Origin: JBCBJX01 sp964342855
Lineage (GTDB): Bacteria; Pseudomonadota; Alphaproteobacteria; Caulobacterales; Parvularculaceae
Length of the DNA stretch: 64,000 nucleotides
Assembly (NCBI GenBank): GCA_964342855.1
Contig: CAYFIB010000002.1
Coordinates: 87,973-151,972, forward strand
Direction: 5' to 3'
This document shows, one piece after another, positions 43,701 to 51,340 of the stretch (position 1 is its first letter; each line of letters begins with the position of its first letter). The notes beneath the pieces are model-generated. The model did not search any database. It saw only the letters and a program-made list of their open reading frames with translations, and was not told where the DNA came from. A program made the position numbers and the translations under genes.

Positions 43701-44435
43701 GACTTGAGTGAAGCGATCTTTTACCCGGCGAAGGCTGTCGGCGACGTGTTGAAAGCGACTGCTATCAAAGATGGCTTCCTGCACGCCGGCAATAAATCGA
43801 AATCTTAGATGCTTGGACATTTCCCCAAGCTCTCGAAGGAATGAGAGGTCCAGCACAAGATCATGGTCTTTTCGAGAGCGCAGAAAGTCTAGAAACTCGT
43901 CGACCACGAGCAATAACCCGTGATCGGGGTGCACTTCGGCGAAGGCGGCCATCATTTCTTCAAACGCGGCCTTGTTGTTGACGACCTGATCGGCCTGAGG
44001 AAATTCGTAGTCTACGCCATGCGCCTCAAGAAAAGCCTGCAGTTCTCGCGTTACAATGTCGCGAAGCGACATTTGGCTGGAGATTTCTATACGATGGACT
44101 TTGAATTTTCCTGCAATCGCCGATGCGGCTTTCGCCACTTTTTCATGGCGTATCATTGAAACATATTTGTCGTCTTGAGCGATGAGCGACAAGACCGACA
44201 TCAGGTGTGACTTGCCGGTCCCGTAGTTTCCGACAATGAGGACGCCTTTGTGGTCTACGGACTCGTCGAACGATAACTGAGGAATTAGGAGCGTTGAGAT
44301 CCGATTGGCCATGTCGTCAGAAATGACATAGGTCGAAACGAGCTTCTTGGCTTCATCAGGACGATCGGAGTCGAGAAGCTGAATGACCGATTCGATGGGC
44401 TCGAATTGAATCAGATCGCGATAATGGAGTGACAT
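40704..44435 (-). CDS. brxC: BREX ATPase BrxC (PglY-like)
   Basis: 1243 residues, a very large P-loop ATPase. Walker A IVGNYGTGKSHLMSVL lies near residue 70 and Walker B-like LLLVVDEFLDFLRS near 170. The C-terminal part has a cysteine pair (SPVCPHCGF). Size, family resemblance and order fit BrxC/PglY, the AAA-type core of BREX. Its ATG shares the A of the brxF stop (TGATG), and its own stop overlaps the next gene the same way. Confidence 0.9.
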   Translation of the reverse strand: MSLHYRDLIQFEPIESVIQLLDSDRPDEAKKLVSTYVISDDMANRISTLLIPQLSFDESVDHKGVLIVGNYGTGKSHLMSVLSLIAQDDKYVSMIRHEKVAKAASAIAGKFKVHRIEISSQMSLRDIVTRELQAFLEAHGVDYEFPQADQVVNNKAAFEEMMAAFAEVHPDHGLLLVVDEFLDFLRSRKDHDLVLDLSFLRELGEMSKHLRFRFIAGVQEAIFDSSRFQHVADSLRRVKDRFTQVLLARQDVSFVVAERLLKKTADQQNKIRTYLTPFSKFYGSMNERIDEFVRLFPVHPDYIGTFERLVFTEKRGALVTLRDQIQAILDDEVPEDRPGLIGYDKFWETVKSNQVLRADPNIGPVLKVSEVLTERVTKAFTRPAYKPMALRIIDGLSVHRMTTGGDIYVPVGPTAEELRDTLCLYQPGIEDMGGDPEADLLSQVQTVLRETLKTVNGQFISKAPDTEQYYLDLKKDVDYDAQIEKRAETLSDDALDRAYFGAIRQLMERTDEASYVTGHQIWQYQVEWQDRRVERDGYLFFGAPNDRPTAQPERDFYIYFIQPFEPPRFRDDHKPDEVFFRLKGLDDAIRRHLSFYAASQDLASTASGGAKSIYLDKAKDALRDMSKWLQEKQMTAYEITYQGKSKTLQEWTKGVSLRDKARLGPEERINFRDVVNVISGLALNNQFAEVAPQYPTFSALVTEANRKQLVGNALRALAGGNRTKDAIVILDGLEMLDGDRIDPTRSRYAQDVLARLKAKGHGQVLNRGELVSGDTDVEHFAPLEFRLEPDLLITVLGGLVYAGDIVLAITGDRIDSGKITLLAERSLDELKHFKHVEAPKEINVGVLRSLFEMLSLPPGLAQRATQGSDEPVKLLQEEVSKLTRRVLSATTDTQGRLSFWGQPLLREEEIADWRTKLEALKSFSESLAPYNTVGKLKNLRIGSDDVAAQKKNLEVLQAVEGMLELVADLGTTASYLSQAEMVLSADHAWVRQAQDARKQVLDKLAADRTAQHAAEYRQTLAKLKKDYITAYVGLHSKARLGVSEEKTKSALRKDPRLIAMRALAGISLMPTSQLTSFEEKLDKLKSCASLVESELSASPVCPHCGFRPANEQGDLLPAANVLKQLDNELDRLIDGWTQTLLDNLDDPIIQENFDLLKPAARSLVDGFISSKTLPDPVTPEFVAAVQEALSGLEKINVSSADIRQALLQGGSPATPEDLRRRFESFLNDRCKGKDTTKLRFVVE

Positions 44436-44908
44436 CAAAGTTGTTCCTTTTGCTGAGCATCGAGAATGACGATACTATCAGGCTGTGACCGGCGGTATTC
44501 GGGATGCCCAAGCTCAGCATACATTAGTTTGTGCCCATCATATTCTCCCGGCCAGATCGCGACGATCCTGCGCCGATCAGCAAGTCTGCGAAGCGTTAGA
44601 ACTGGATCGAGCCTGAGGCTTTGATCAAACAATACCTCGATCCTATGCATTAGGATGAGGTTTGAGCGTTCGTATGCTGCTGCGAGCTCTTTGAGCTGTG
44701 CGGCTGCAGCCAACGGACGTTCGGCGGCCGTCAGCTGAGACAGCGCTTCTGAGAGAAGCCAACTAATATTCAGCGCGCTTACTCTTCTTTTTTCAATTAT
44801 TCGTTCGAGCAAATATTCTCTTACAGCTTGATTTTTTCCTACAATAAAGGCGAGCTTGCAGTTGAGTGATCCTAAGGCGTCGATTTTCTGATCAATGGTT
44901 GTGACCAT
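44435..44908 (-). CDS. brxF: BREX protein BrxF
   Basis: 157 residues, the first gene of the operon, directly before brxC. It has the small P-loop-like start LAFIVGKNQAVREYLLERI, consistent with BrxF, a small putative ATPase specific to type 3 BREX. The assignment depends mostly on size and order. Promoter must lie in 44909-45089; no regulator gene is attached. Confidence 0.75.
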   Translation of the reverse strand: MVTTIDQKIDALGSLNCKLAFIVGKNQAVREYLLERIIEKRRVSALNISWLLSEALSQLTAAERPLAAAAQLKELAAAYERSNLILMHRIEVLFDQSLRLDPVLTLRRLADRRRIVAIWPGEYDGHKLMYAELGHPEYRRSQPDSIVILDAQQKEQL

Positions 44909-45089
44909 AGCTTACCCCACGACAAAACGGCTCTTCAGTTTTAGTGTGATGCATTGCGTGCGGCGGCGGTCCGCGAATGATTGGGAAGAAAGCGTCTAGG
45001 CGATATAGGTAGCCGAGTGGGTAGCCTGCGTAAACACGAGTTTGTGCGACTTAGACCGTCAAAAAGTGCAAAGCGCTGATCCAGCAAGA

Positions 45090-45148
45090 TGGTGGAGGAG
45101 GGGGGATTCGAACCCCCGAAGACCGAAGTCGCCTGATTTACAGTCAGG
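45090..45148 (-). repeat. Truncated tRNA-Tyr (3' portion), attachment-site relic
   Basis: The minus strand carries a tRNA-Tyr 3' portion: anticodon stem CCTGA/TCAGG with loop CTGTAAA (anticodon GTA), a long variable arm, T arm with GGTTCGAATCC, acceptor CTCCTCC and ACCA. The D arm and 5' acceptor are missing; sequence right of 45148 is unrelated. It abuts a second integrase gene, so this is most likely an att half-site of another element. The remainder of 44909-45238 has no gene. Confidence 0.8.
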
Positions 45149-45238
45149 TCTTGATTTCGCGCAACATTCAGTGTACGCTACAAAAATATACGATACTCAA
45201 TCGATTTGATCAAACCTAATGTATAAGGAGTTTTCATA

Positions 45239-46534
45239 ATGTCTCATGTGGTTTCATTTAATCCAGTCGTCTCAGGTAGCCCTGCGGGTAGCCAAAAACC
45301 AAGTAGTATTCCCTTTACGGATAGAAGCATAAAGGCGCTCAAGCCGCGCGACAAGCGCTTCGTCGCATGGGCGAGCGGTTTTCCCGGGCTCGGCGTTCGG
45401 GTGACCCCGAGCGGGGCGAAGTCCTTCGTCTTCAAGTTCGACATCGACGGGCGCGATCGCTGGCTGACCTTCGGGCGTTACCCGCGCATGCGGGTTTCGG
45501 AAGCGACGCGCGCATACGCCGACGCGCTCTCCTTGGTCGAGCGGGGTGAAGATCCCGCGGCCGAAAAGCGTGACGAGGCGCTGCGGCGCAAAAGTCAGCC
45601 AAACGTCGCCGACCTTGCCGATCTCTTCATCGAGCGACACGCCAAACCGAACAAGCGAACCTGGCGCGAAGACAAGCGTCAGCTTGAGAAGGACGTCCTG
45701 CCTACTTTCGGCGATCGCCCGATTGAGGAGGTGCGTCGAGGCGAGATCATCGCCTTTCTCAACGCCATCGTGGAGCGCGGCGCGCCGGTCCAGGCGAACC
45801 GGACGCTCGCGCTTGTGCGGCGGCTTTTTAATTTCGCGGTGGATGAGGGGCTGATCGAGGCTTCGCCCTGCTACCGGGTGAAGCCTCGAGTAGCGGAGCG
45901 ACCAAAGCGCCGCTTTCTCGCCCTCGACGAGATCCGTCGGCTTTGGCGTGGTCTCGGGGCGGCGGCGATAGAGCCGACGACGGCGTCGGCGCTCAAGATC
46001 CTGCTCGTTACTATGCAGCGGTCCTCCGAAGTCGTCGGCATGCGGTACGATGAGCTTGACCTCAATGCAGGCCTTTGGGTCATCCCGGGCGAGCGCACCA
46101 AGAACGCCCGCACCCATGCGGTTCCTCTCACGCCGCTGGCGATCGAGCTCCTTCGAGGGACGGGAGCATCAGGACCGTTCGTGTTTCAGGGGCGGGGGCA
46201 GGCGGAGCACCTCAACCGGCGTTCGCTTCAACGGGCGCTTGCGAAGGTCGTGGAGCGGGAGGCGTTGGATCCCGTCACGCCCCATGATTTCCGGCGGACA
46301 GGTTCAACGCTGCTTGGCGCGTTCCAGGTCCCGCGCTTTGATCGGTCGCGCGTTCTCAATCACTCGGATCGATCCATAGCCGCTGTCTACGACGTCTATG
46401 ACTATGAAACGGAAAAGCGCGCCGCGCTGACGCTCTGGGGGGACATCATCACGGCGGCCGTAGACGCGACGACACCGGTCGACGAGCGCCGACTGAAATC
46501 CGAACTTAAGTATGCGGACTATCTTGATCGTTGA
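45239..46534 (+). CDS. Tyrosine integrase, DUF4102 type (second element)
   Basis: 431 residues starting at ATG 45239 with AAGGAG upstream. An N-terminal arm-binding domain (GFPGLGVRVTPSGAKSF, FGRYPRMRVSEA) is typical of P4-like integrases. The catalytic domain shows Arg in TMQRSSEVVGMR, the HxxR box in TPHDFRRTGS and the likely nucleophile Tyr in VYDVYDYETEKRAAL. It sits beside a truncated tRNA-Tyr, its probable target. It differs in family from the tRNA-Val integrase at 48843, so two elements have merged or nested. Confidence 0.9.
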   Translation: MSHVVSFNPVVSGSPAGSQKPSSIPFTDRSIKALKPRDKRFVAWASGFPGLGVRVTPSGAKSFVFKFDIDGRDRWLTFGRYPRMRVSEATRAYADALSLVERGEDPAAEKRDEALRRKSQPNVADLADLFIERHAKPNKRTWREDKRQLEKDVLPTFGDRPIEEVRRGEIIAFLNAIVERGAPVQANRTLALVRRLFNFAVDEGLIEASPCYRVKPRVAERPKRRFLALDEIRRLWRGLGAAAIEPTTASALKILLVTMQRSSEVVGMRYDELDLNAGLWVIPGERTKNARTHAVPLTPLAIELLRGTGASGPFVFQGRGQAEHLNRRSLQRALAKVVEREALDPVTPHDFRRTGSTLLGAFQVPRFDRSRVLNHSDRSIAAVYDVYDYETEKRAALTLWGDIITAAVDATTPVDERRLKSELKYADYLDR

Positions 46535-46754
46535 TCCATCCGCGAGGGTTCTGGAGCCACGCTTCAATGTCGCGGATCCGATAGGCGACGCGCCCGTCCG
46601 AGATCTCTTCCGGTTCGGGAAACGCGCCTGCGAGACGCTTGCGATGGAGGGACGCCCGGCTAAGGGACGTCACCTGCAGAACATCCCGCTCGCTCAGGAA
46701 GGCGTTGAGGCGCAGCATCAGCTCCGCATTGAGATCCGTGAGCCCGTCCTTCAT
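46506..46754 (-). CDS. AlpA-like excisionase/regulator
   Basis: 82 residues with a winged-helix AlpA pattern: FLSERDVLQVTSLSRASLHR, then AYRIRDIEAWLQ. Such proteins regulate or assist excision by P4-like integrases. It converges on the second integrase, with 29 bp of 3' overlap, and its start overlaps the stop of the upstream small gene (ATGA). Confidence 0.8.
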   Translation of the reverse strand: MKDGLTDLNAELMLRLNAFLSERDVLQVTSLSRASLHRKRLAGAFPEPEEISDGRVAYRIRDIEAWLQNPRGWINDQDSPHT

Positions 46755-47005
46755 TATTCGACACTCTCGGTATCGTACTCATCGGCGGCGCACGCATAGG
46801 GTCCGTCGCAATGGAGCGCCGGCAGCGGCTCGCCGCGCTCGTCGCGACACATGAGGTCGACCCCGAAGCCGTTGGTCGGCGTCAGGTAGAGCGTGACGTC
46901 CCGTCCGAAGCGCAGGGCGTAATCGGTTTCAAGGAGAGCGAGCTGTTCGCACAGCGCCCGTCGGATTTGCGGCAAGGTGTGCTCGCCTCTGATCTGTATT
47001 TTCAT
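46754..47005 (-). CDS. Small hypothetical protein
   Basis: 83 residues, not recognised (KIQIRGEHTLPQIRRALCEQ start). It is coupled to the AlpA-like gene by a 4-bp overlap. The upstream region is AT-rich, with ATCATG/CATGAT (47042-47047 with 47054-47059), a possible operator for this two-gene unit. Confidence 0.55.
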   Translation of the reverse strand: MKIQIRGEHTLPQIRRALCEQLALLETDYALRFGRDVTLYLTPTNGFGVDLMCRDERGEPLPALHCDGPYACAADEYDTESVE

Positions 47006-47329
47006 CTGAAATCTCCAAAATAATCATTATACAGATATTATATCATGGCGCGTCATGATTATGCAAAACAGATCGCAATCCTATGGGCGTTCAGTGCGAT
47101 GCGCTGGCGAAAGGTCGAGGTATTGACAGCGCTGATCGCGCCTGCCGGCCGGCGTGATTTCGACGAGTAGCTGCGTGCAGGGACTTAAAATATAAAAAAA
47201 TCAATACGATAGATCTTTCCGGTTGATAGCCGAGACGCGCGTCACCGCTTCCTTAATCGTCGCGCTTATATCGGATATTGCGTTTATAGCGCTTAACGTG
47301 ATAAGCTCAACGGAGGAAGGAGGATGATC

Positions 47330-47794
47330 ATGGCGATGACGACGTTGAAACGAGAGCCGATGCTGCCGACCAGCGACGAAGCGCTGTTGGCGCTGGAATC
47401 GAGCCGCACTCTGGCGCGGTTTCTCGATGATGATGCCCTTAACCTTCGCATCATGGAGGACCCTGCGACCTCGGCGGACATCAAGATCCCCGCATCCGTC
47501 GCGCGTCTCCTCCTCGACATCCTGACGCAGATGGCGGAAGGCAACGCGGTGACGCTTGTTCCGTATCATGCGGAGTTGACGACCCAGCAATGCGCCGACC
47601 TCCTCAACGTATCGCGTAAGCACTTCGTCGATAAGGTGCTGGAGCCGGGTCTTGTGCCGCACCGAATGGTCGGCACCCATCGCCGTGTTCGCTTTGACGA
47701 TCTTATGGCGTTCAAACGCAAGGATGACGCAGACCGCCAGTCCAAGCTTGATGAATTGACGTCGCTCGGAGAAGAGATGGGCCTCGATCGGTAA
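47330..47794 (+). CDS. Antitoxin-like HTH protein of PIN module
   Basis: 154 residues from ATG 47330, six bases after AGGAGG (an ATG at 47324 is too close). The C-terminal part has an excisionase-type helix-turn-helix (TTQQCADLLNVSRKHFVDKV, RRVRFDDLMAFKR). Proteins of this type precede PIN-domain toxins and repress the pair. Direct repeats GCGCTTA at 47262 and 47289 may be its operator. The stop is 4 bp before the toxin's GTG. Confidence 0.8.
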   Translation: MAMTTLKREPMLPTSDEALLALESSRTLARFLDDDALNLRIMEDPATSADIKIPASVARLLLDILTQMAEGNAVTLVPYHAELTTQQCADLLNVSRKHFVDKVLEPGLVPHRMVGTHRRVRFDDLMAFKRKDDADRQSKLDELTSLGEEMGLDR

Positions 47795-47798
47795 GAGC

Positions 47799-48368
47799 GT
47801 GGCGAACTTCACGGTCATATACGACGCTTGCGTCCTTTATCCGATGACGGTTCGCGATCTTCTGATGCAGCTCGCTACGATGGGGTTCTATCGCGCAAAG
47901 TGGACGGTGGCGATCCAAGATGAATGGGTGCGAGCGCTCCTGGAGCGCCGCCCTGATCTTGATGAAGACAATCTGAAACGCACCCAGTCATTGATGAATG
48001 AAGCGGTGCCGGATTGCCTCGTCACCGGCTACGAGCCGTTGATCGGCAGCATCGAGCTTCCCGATCCTGGGGACAGGCATGTCGTGGCGGCGGCGATCAA
48101 GGCGAACGCTGATGTGATCGTCACATACAATCTAAAAGACTTCCCGAACGCGGCGCTTAACCGCCATGGTATTGAAGCGCAGCATCCGTATGTTTTTCTG
48201 ACCCACGCGCTTGATCTCTCGAGGGGCTCGGTTTGCGAAGCCGTGAAGCGCTGTCGGAAACGCAACAAAAACCCCGCGTATTCCATCACCGACTATCTCT
48301 CCGTCCTTCAACGAAGCGAGCTCACGCAATTCGTCAGTGATTTAAGCGAGTTTGCCGAAATTCTCTAA
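47799..48368 (+). CDS. PIN-domain toxin (VapC-like RNase)
   Basis: 189 residues from GTG 47799. PIN-domain acidic residues are visible: VIYDACVLYP near the start (first Asp), Glu in QDEWVRAL, and GDRHVVAAAIKANADVIVTYN with late Asp residues. These ribonucleases cleave RNA and are blocked by the adjacent antitoxin. The pair would stabilise the island by post-segregational killing. Confidence 0.85.
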   Translation: MANFTVIYDACVLYPMTVRDLLMQLATMGFYRAKWTVAIQDEWVRALLERRPDLDEDNLKRTQSLMNEAVPDCLVTGYEPLIGSIELPDPGDRHVVAAAIKANADVIVTYNLKDFPNAALNRHGIEAQHPYVFLTHALDLSRGSVCEAVKRCRKRNKNPAYSITDYLSVLQRSELTQFVSDLSEFAEIL

Positions 48369-48467
48369 GCTTGAAGGCGACGCAGGACCGATCGAACTTT
48401 GTCGTAAAACCTGCTCTGCAAGACCAGCGCAAGGAAGAGGCCCGCCAACGTGCTGTAGCCTCGCGCC

Positions 48468-48830
48468 ATGGCTGATGGCTTTCATAAGCTCGAGCGCACA
48501 GCGCCGCCCCATACGAGCGCGGCGCGCGAGGGCGCTTTTGACTTACGTCCTCTCGATCCGGAGATCTGGTCGATCGAGGAGGCGAGCCGCGTCTTGCGCT
48601 GTTCGGAGGATACGCTCCGGCGCGTTTCGCCGCGGGACCTTCCCGTCTACCGCGTCGGCAAAGCCAATCTTTATCTTCGCGACGACGTCCTCCGCTATGT
48701 GAAATCCCGGCCCGTCTCCAAGGCGGGCGCGGCTCGCAGCCTTCATGACGGCCGCGCCGAGGCGAGCGTGGACGCGCTGATACGCCGGGTGCTAAGCTCC
48801 GACCCGGTTGATGCGCGGGAGCCTTCTTAA
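48468..48830 (+). CDS. Excisionase-like HTH protein
   Basis: 120 residues. The middle has a MerR/excisionase-type DNA-binding pattern (WSIEEASRVLRCSEDTLRR, YRVGKANLYLRDDVLRYV). It ends 12 bp before the tRNA-Val integrase and reads in the same direction, so it is the probable excisionase or directionality factor for that integrase. The N-terminal 30 residues are not conserved-looking. Confidence 0.75.
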   Translation: MADGFHKLERTAPPHTSAAREGAFDLRPLDPEIWSIEEASRVLRCSEDTLRRVSPRDLPVYRVGKANLYLRDDVLRYVKSRPVSKAGAARSLHDGRAEASVDALIRRVLSSDPVDAREPS

Positions 48831-48842
48831 AAGGAGGCGTTT

Positions 48843-49988
48843 ATGCCGCAATCGCGTTCCGTCGGGCCCGTGAAGGTTCGGCCGTACCGCAAGAACGGGA
48901 TCGAGACGGGTCAATGGTCCGTGGACGTTCCGGCTTCGCTCGCCAGCAACGGCAAGCGCAAGCGAAAGCTCTTTGACAATTACAAACTCGCCATGGACGC
49001 CGCGCGCCAAGTGCGTGACTCCATTGATCCCATCACCGGCTTGCTTCGCGTTCGGGGCAAGCCGTCGAGCGTGCCCTTGGAGCACATCGTAGCCGGTTGG
49101 ATCCGGGATGAAGAACAACGGGTGCTGACGCAGAAAAAACGTCGGTCCACGTTGGAAACAGACTGCTATCGTCTTCGCCCGGTGATCCGGTTCTTCCGGA
49201 ACGATCCGCTCAGCGCGGTCACGGAGGAGGGGCTTGTCGCCTACCAGGCCCATCGCCTGAAGAACGGCATCCAGCCGACGACCATCAACTCCGAACTCGT
49301 CGCGTTCGGACTGGTCCTTAAATGGGCGGTCAAGAAGAGCCTCATCCCCGAGGCGCCGAAGGTCGAGCAGATCCCGGTGCGTCGCCAGGAGGTGATCGTC
49401 CCGACGCCCGAGGAGATCGTGCGCATCATCGATCATATGCCGGTGCGCCTGAAACCGCTCATCTGGTTTCTGGCGGAGACGGGCTGTCGGCCGGGGGAGG
49501 GGCGCAATCTCACCTGGGACTGCGTCGACCTTGAAGAGGGCCTCGTCGAGATCCGATCCCGCGAGGGATGGACCCCGAAGACCCAGTCCTCGGAGCGGCG
49601 GATCCCGCTCACCCAACCGCTCATAGAGATGCTGAGCCGCCTTCCGCGCGAGGGCGACTTCGTTTTTCCAGGGTCCTCGCCCGACAGGCCGATCGGGCTG
49701 TTCCGAAAGGCCTGGGCGACGGCGGTCGCCAAGGCCCGCCTCGTTCGAAAGGGGAAGCCGGTCCATGTCCCGGTGAAGAGCCTCCGCAAGGCCCACGCGA
49801 CTCGGCTCGCCGAGCGCAATGTGAATGAGAGCGTGCTCCAGAGTCTGATGGGGCACGCCCGGGGCTCGCGCGTCACCCGTCAGTACTACGTGCACGCGAG
49901 CGACGAGGCGAAGCGGGCGGCGATCGTTCCCCTACCGATCAAACCCTTAGCCGTCCAGGCCGGTGTGGAAAACCCGAAGGAGCACTAG
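48843..49988 (+). CDS. Tyrosine integrase of the tRNA-Val island
   Basis: 381 residues from ATG 48843 with AAAAGGAGG upstream. Catalytic Arg lies in ETGCRPGEGRNLTW; the second box reads VKSLRKAHATRL, with Lys where His is usual (KxxR); then LMGHARGS and the nucleophile region TRQYYVH. Lys in this position occurs in some active integrases. The gene ends 122 bp from the tRNA-Val it targets, the standard location for an island integrase. Confidence 0.9.
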   Translation: MPQSRSVGPVKVRPYRKNGIETGQWSVDVPASLASNGKRKRKLFDNYKLAMDAARQVRDSIDPITGLLRVRGKPSSVPLEHIVAGWIRDEEQRVLTQKKRRSTLETDCYRLRPVIRFFRNDPLSAVTEEGLVAYQAHRLKNGIQPTTINSELVAFGLVLKWAVKKSLIPEAPKVEQIPVRRQEVIVPTPEEIVRIIDHMPVRLKPLIWFLAETGCRPGEGRNLTWDCVDLEEGLVEIRSREGWTPKTQSSERRIPLTQPLIEMLSRLPREGDFVFPGSSPDRPIGLFRKAWATAVAKARLVRKGKPVHVPVKSLRKAHATRLAERNVNESVLQSLMGHARGSRVTRQYYVHASDEAKRAAIVPLPIKPLAVQAGVENPKEH

Positions 49989-50109
49989 CGGGAATTATAG
50001 TGCTCCGCGTTGCCAACGGTTTTGGCAATATCTGGCAACGGACGCCGAATTTGCTGCGTCGCAGCATAAATTCGCGTTTCCTAATCCCCTGATCTAACAG
50101 GGGAAATCG

Positions 50110-50154
50110 TGGTGGGCGCGGCTGGGATTGAACCAGCGACCCCTACGGTGTGAA
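50110..50154 (-). repeat. Right attachment site
   Basis: The 45-bp copy shared with 7143-7187. It contains the tRNA 3' half brought in by the island, which restores an intact tRNA-Val. Confidence 0.93.
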
Positions 50155-50184
50155 CGTAGTGCTCTCCCACTGAGCTACGCGCCC
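50110..50184 (-). tRNA. tRNA-Val (CAC)
   Basis: A complete cloverleaf on the minus strand: acceptor GGGCGCG/CGCGCCC, anticodon stem CTACG/CGTAG with loop TTCACAC (anticodon CAC), T arm GCTGG-TTCAATC-CCAGC, and an encoded ACCA end. The segment 50110-50154 is the right attachment site of the island, identical to 7143-7187. Confidence 0.95.
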
Positions 50185-50249
50185 GAGGGGCGGATGCATA
50201 AAGAGGCGGGCGGGGGAGATCAAGCGCCGATTGACGCTCTCCAGCGTCC

Positions 50250-50915
50250 TCAGAAAATCCGGATCGAGACGCGGGCGCGGCCGATGAGGCAGGCGGGGTC
50301 ATCGATATACTGCGTCTGGTGCGTCGGGTCGGAGGAGAACGGCTCCAGCCGGTCGGGGCCGGATTTCCACAGCCGTAGGATCGGCGGGCCGTTGGGCGCG
50401 GCGAGGAAGAAGTTCTCCGGCGTCGGCGTGCGCTCGCCATAGTCGATGACGACGATGGTGTCGCGCGGGAAGGCGAGGTTCACCGCGTCGTCTTCGGCGA
50501 AAATGGCGAAGAGGCGCGGGCTGTTCGACGTCACGGGAATATAGTCGCGCGCGGTGTCGCGCGGGTCGAAAGCGGGATCAGCGCCGACGCGGGCGGCGTC
50601 CTCCAGCGAGATGATCGGCACGTGGACGAGGGGGCGGCGGAGATAGACGGAGGCGGAATCGCGCCCGTGATCGAACCGGCCCTTCGCGCCGTCCGCCAGC
50701 CACGCGCGGCTGATATGCAGCGTCTCGGCGAGCTTTCCCAGAATGACATGCCGCGGATCGTGGACGCCGGTCTCCCAGTTGGCGATCGCGGGCTGGGAGA
50801 CGCCGACGCGCTGGGCGAGCTCGGACTGGCTGATGCCGCGGGATCGGCGCGCGGCGCGAATGCGCTCGCCGATGCTTGCAAGCTCGTCCGCGTCGTCGAT
50901 TGAGATATCCTGCAT
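50250..50915 (-). CDS. XRE/S24-like transcriptional regulator
   Basis: 221 residues from ATG 50915. An N-terminal lambda-repressor-type helix-turn-helix (GISQSELAQRVGVSQPAIANWE) is followed by an S24/LexA-like C-terminal domain (YIPVTSNSPRLFAIFAEDDA, FPRDTIVVIDYG). The Ser of the usual GDSM motif is replaced (AEDDAV), so self-cleavage is unlikely; dimerisation or ligand sensing would remain. It lies outside the island. A palindrome just upstream is a probable self-operator. Confidence 0.85.
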   Translation of the reverse strand: MQDISIDDADELASIGERIRAARRSRGISQSELAQRVGVSQPAIANWETGVHDPRHVILGKLAETLHISRAWLADGAKGRFDHGRDSASVYLRRPLVHVPIISLEDAARVGADPAFDPRDTARDYIPVTSNSPRLFAIFAEDDAVNLAFPRDTIVVIDYGERTPTPENFFLAAPNGPPILRLWKSGPDRLEPFSSDPTHQTQYIDDPACLIGRARVSIRIF

Positions 50916-50938
50916 GCCGCCCCAGCTTATCAATTCAG

Positions 50939-50957
50939 ATATAAGTTGCGCTTATAT
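50939..50957. promoter_or_regulatory. Likely operator of the XRE/S24 regulator
   Basis: ATATAAG and CTTATAT form 7-bp inverted arms with a 5-bp spacer, about 24 bases upstream of the regulator start. Size and place fit a lambda-repressor-like operator. Confidence 0.6.
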
Positions 50958-51121
50958 GCGGTGCGTCATCAACGACCTTGCGCAGCAGAATCGGCCAATT
51001 TCATTGTGCAATGCACAAAATCGACCGTAAAATCGACGTGACCCCGCGTTAAGGCATTTGACTTTTCTTATGAGCCTTGGAAAAAATATCAGAACAAAAA
51101 AGAGCCTTGGAGGAAAAGCAC

Positions 51122-51331
51122 ATGGGATCGCGCGACCACTGCACTCGCGACGGCGCCTCGCACCTGAAATCGCTCATCGAGAACTACTGGCGAAAGAAGG
51201 GCTTCAACGTCGAAATTGAACTGGTGAACGAAGGCTTCGTTCCGGCCATGCGGTCGGGCCGCACGGACCTGCGTTCGAACATGATCAACGGAATGCCGAC
51301 ATTCGGCGGCGGCGCCCACGCCGCGGCGTAA
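51122..51331 (+). CDS. Small conserved-type hypothetical protein
   Basis: 69 residues from ATG 51122 with GGAGGAAAAG upstream. It opens MGSRDHCTRDGASHLKSLIE and has a basic amphipathic middle (YWRKKGFNVEIE). The strong ribosome site and clear codon bias support it. No function known. It is convergent with gph, ten bases from its stop. Confidence 0.75.
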   Translation: MGSRDHCTRDGASHLKSLIENYWRKKGFNVEIELVNEGFVPAMRSGRTDLRSNMINGMPTFGGGAHAAA

Positions 51332-51340
51332 CTTAGCCGA

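Larger units (their letters stand above)
7143..50154. mobile_element. Integrative mobilisable genomic island (about 43 kb)
   Basis: Both ends carry an identical 45-bp sequence (7143-7187 and 50110-50154) corresponding to the 3' half of tRNA-Val, from the anticodon loop to CCA. The right copy belongs to the complete tRNA, which fits site-specific integration into the tRNA 3' end with regeneration of the gene. A tyrosine integrase (48843-49988) and excisionase-like gene sit next to the right end. Inside are a relaxase, MobC, coupling protein, ArdC, BREX-like defence and DGR remnants. No mating-pair genes are present, so transfer would need a helper secretion system. Confidence 0.9.

Noticed and set aside
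31050..44908. Reading the helicase and methylase as a DISARM system
   Set aside because: DISARM also pairs an SNF2-like helicase with a methylase, but PglZ, the BrxC-type ATPase and the BrxF/BrxA-size genes in type 3 order point to BREX; no DrmA/DrmB-like gene is seen.
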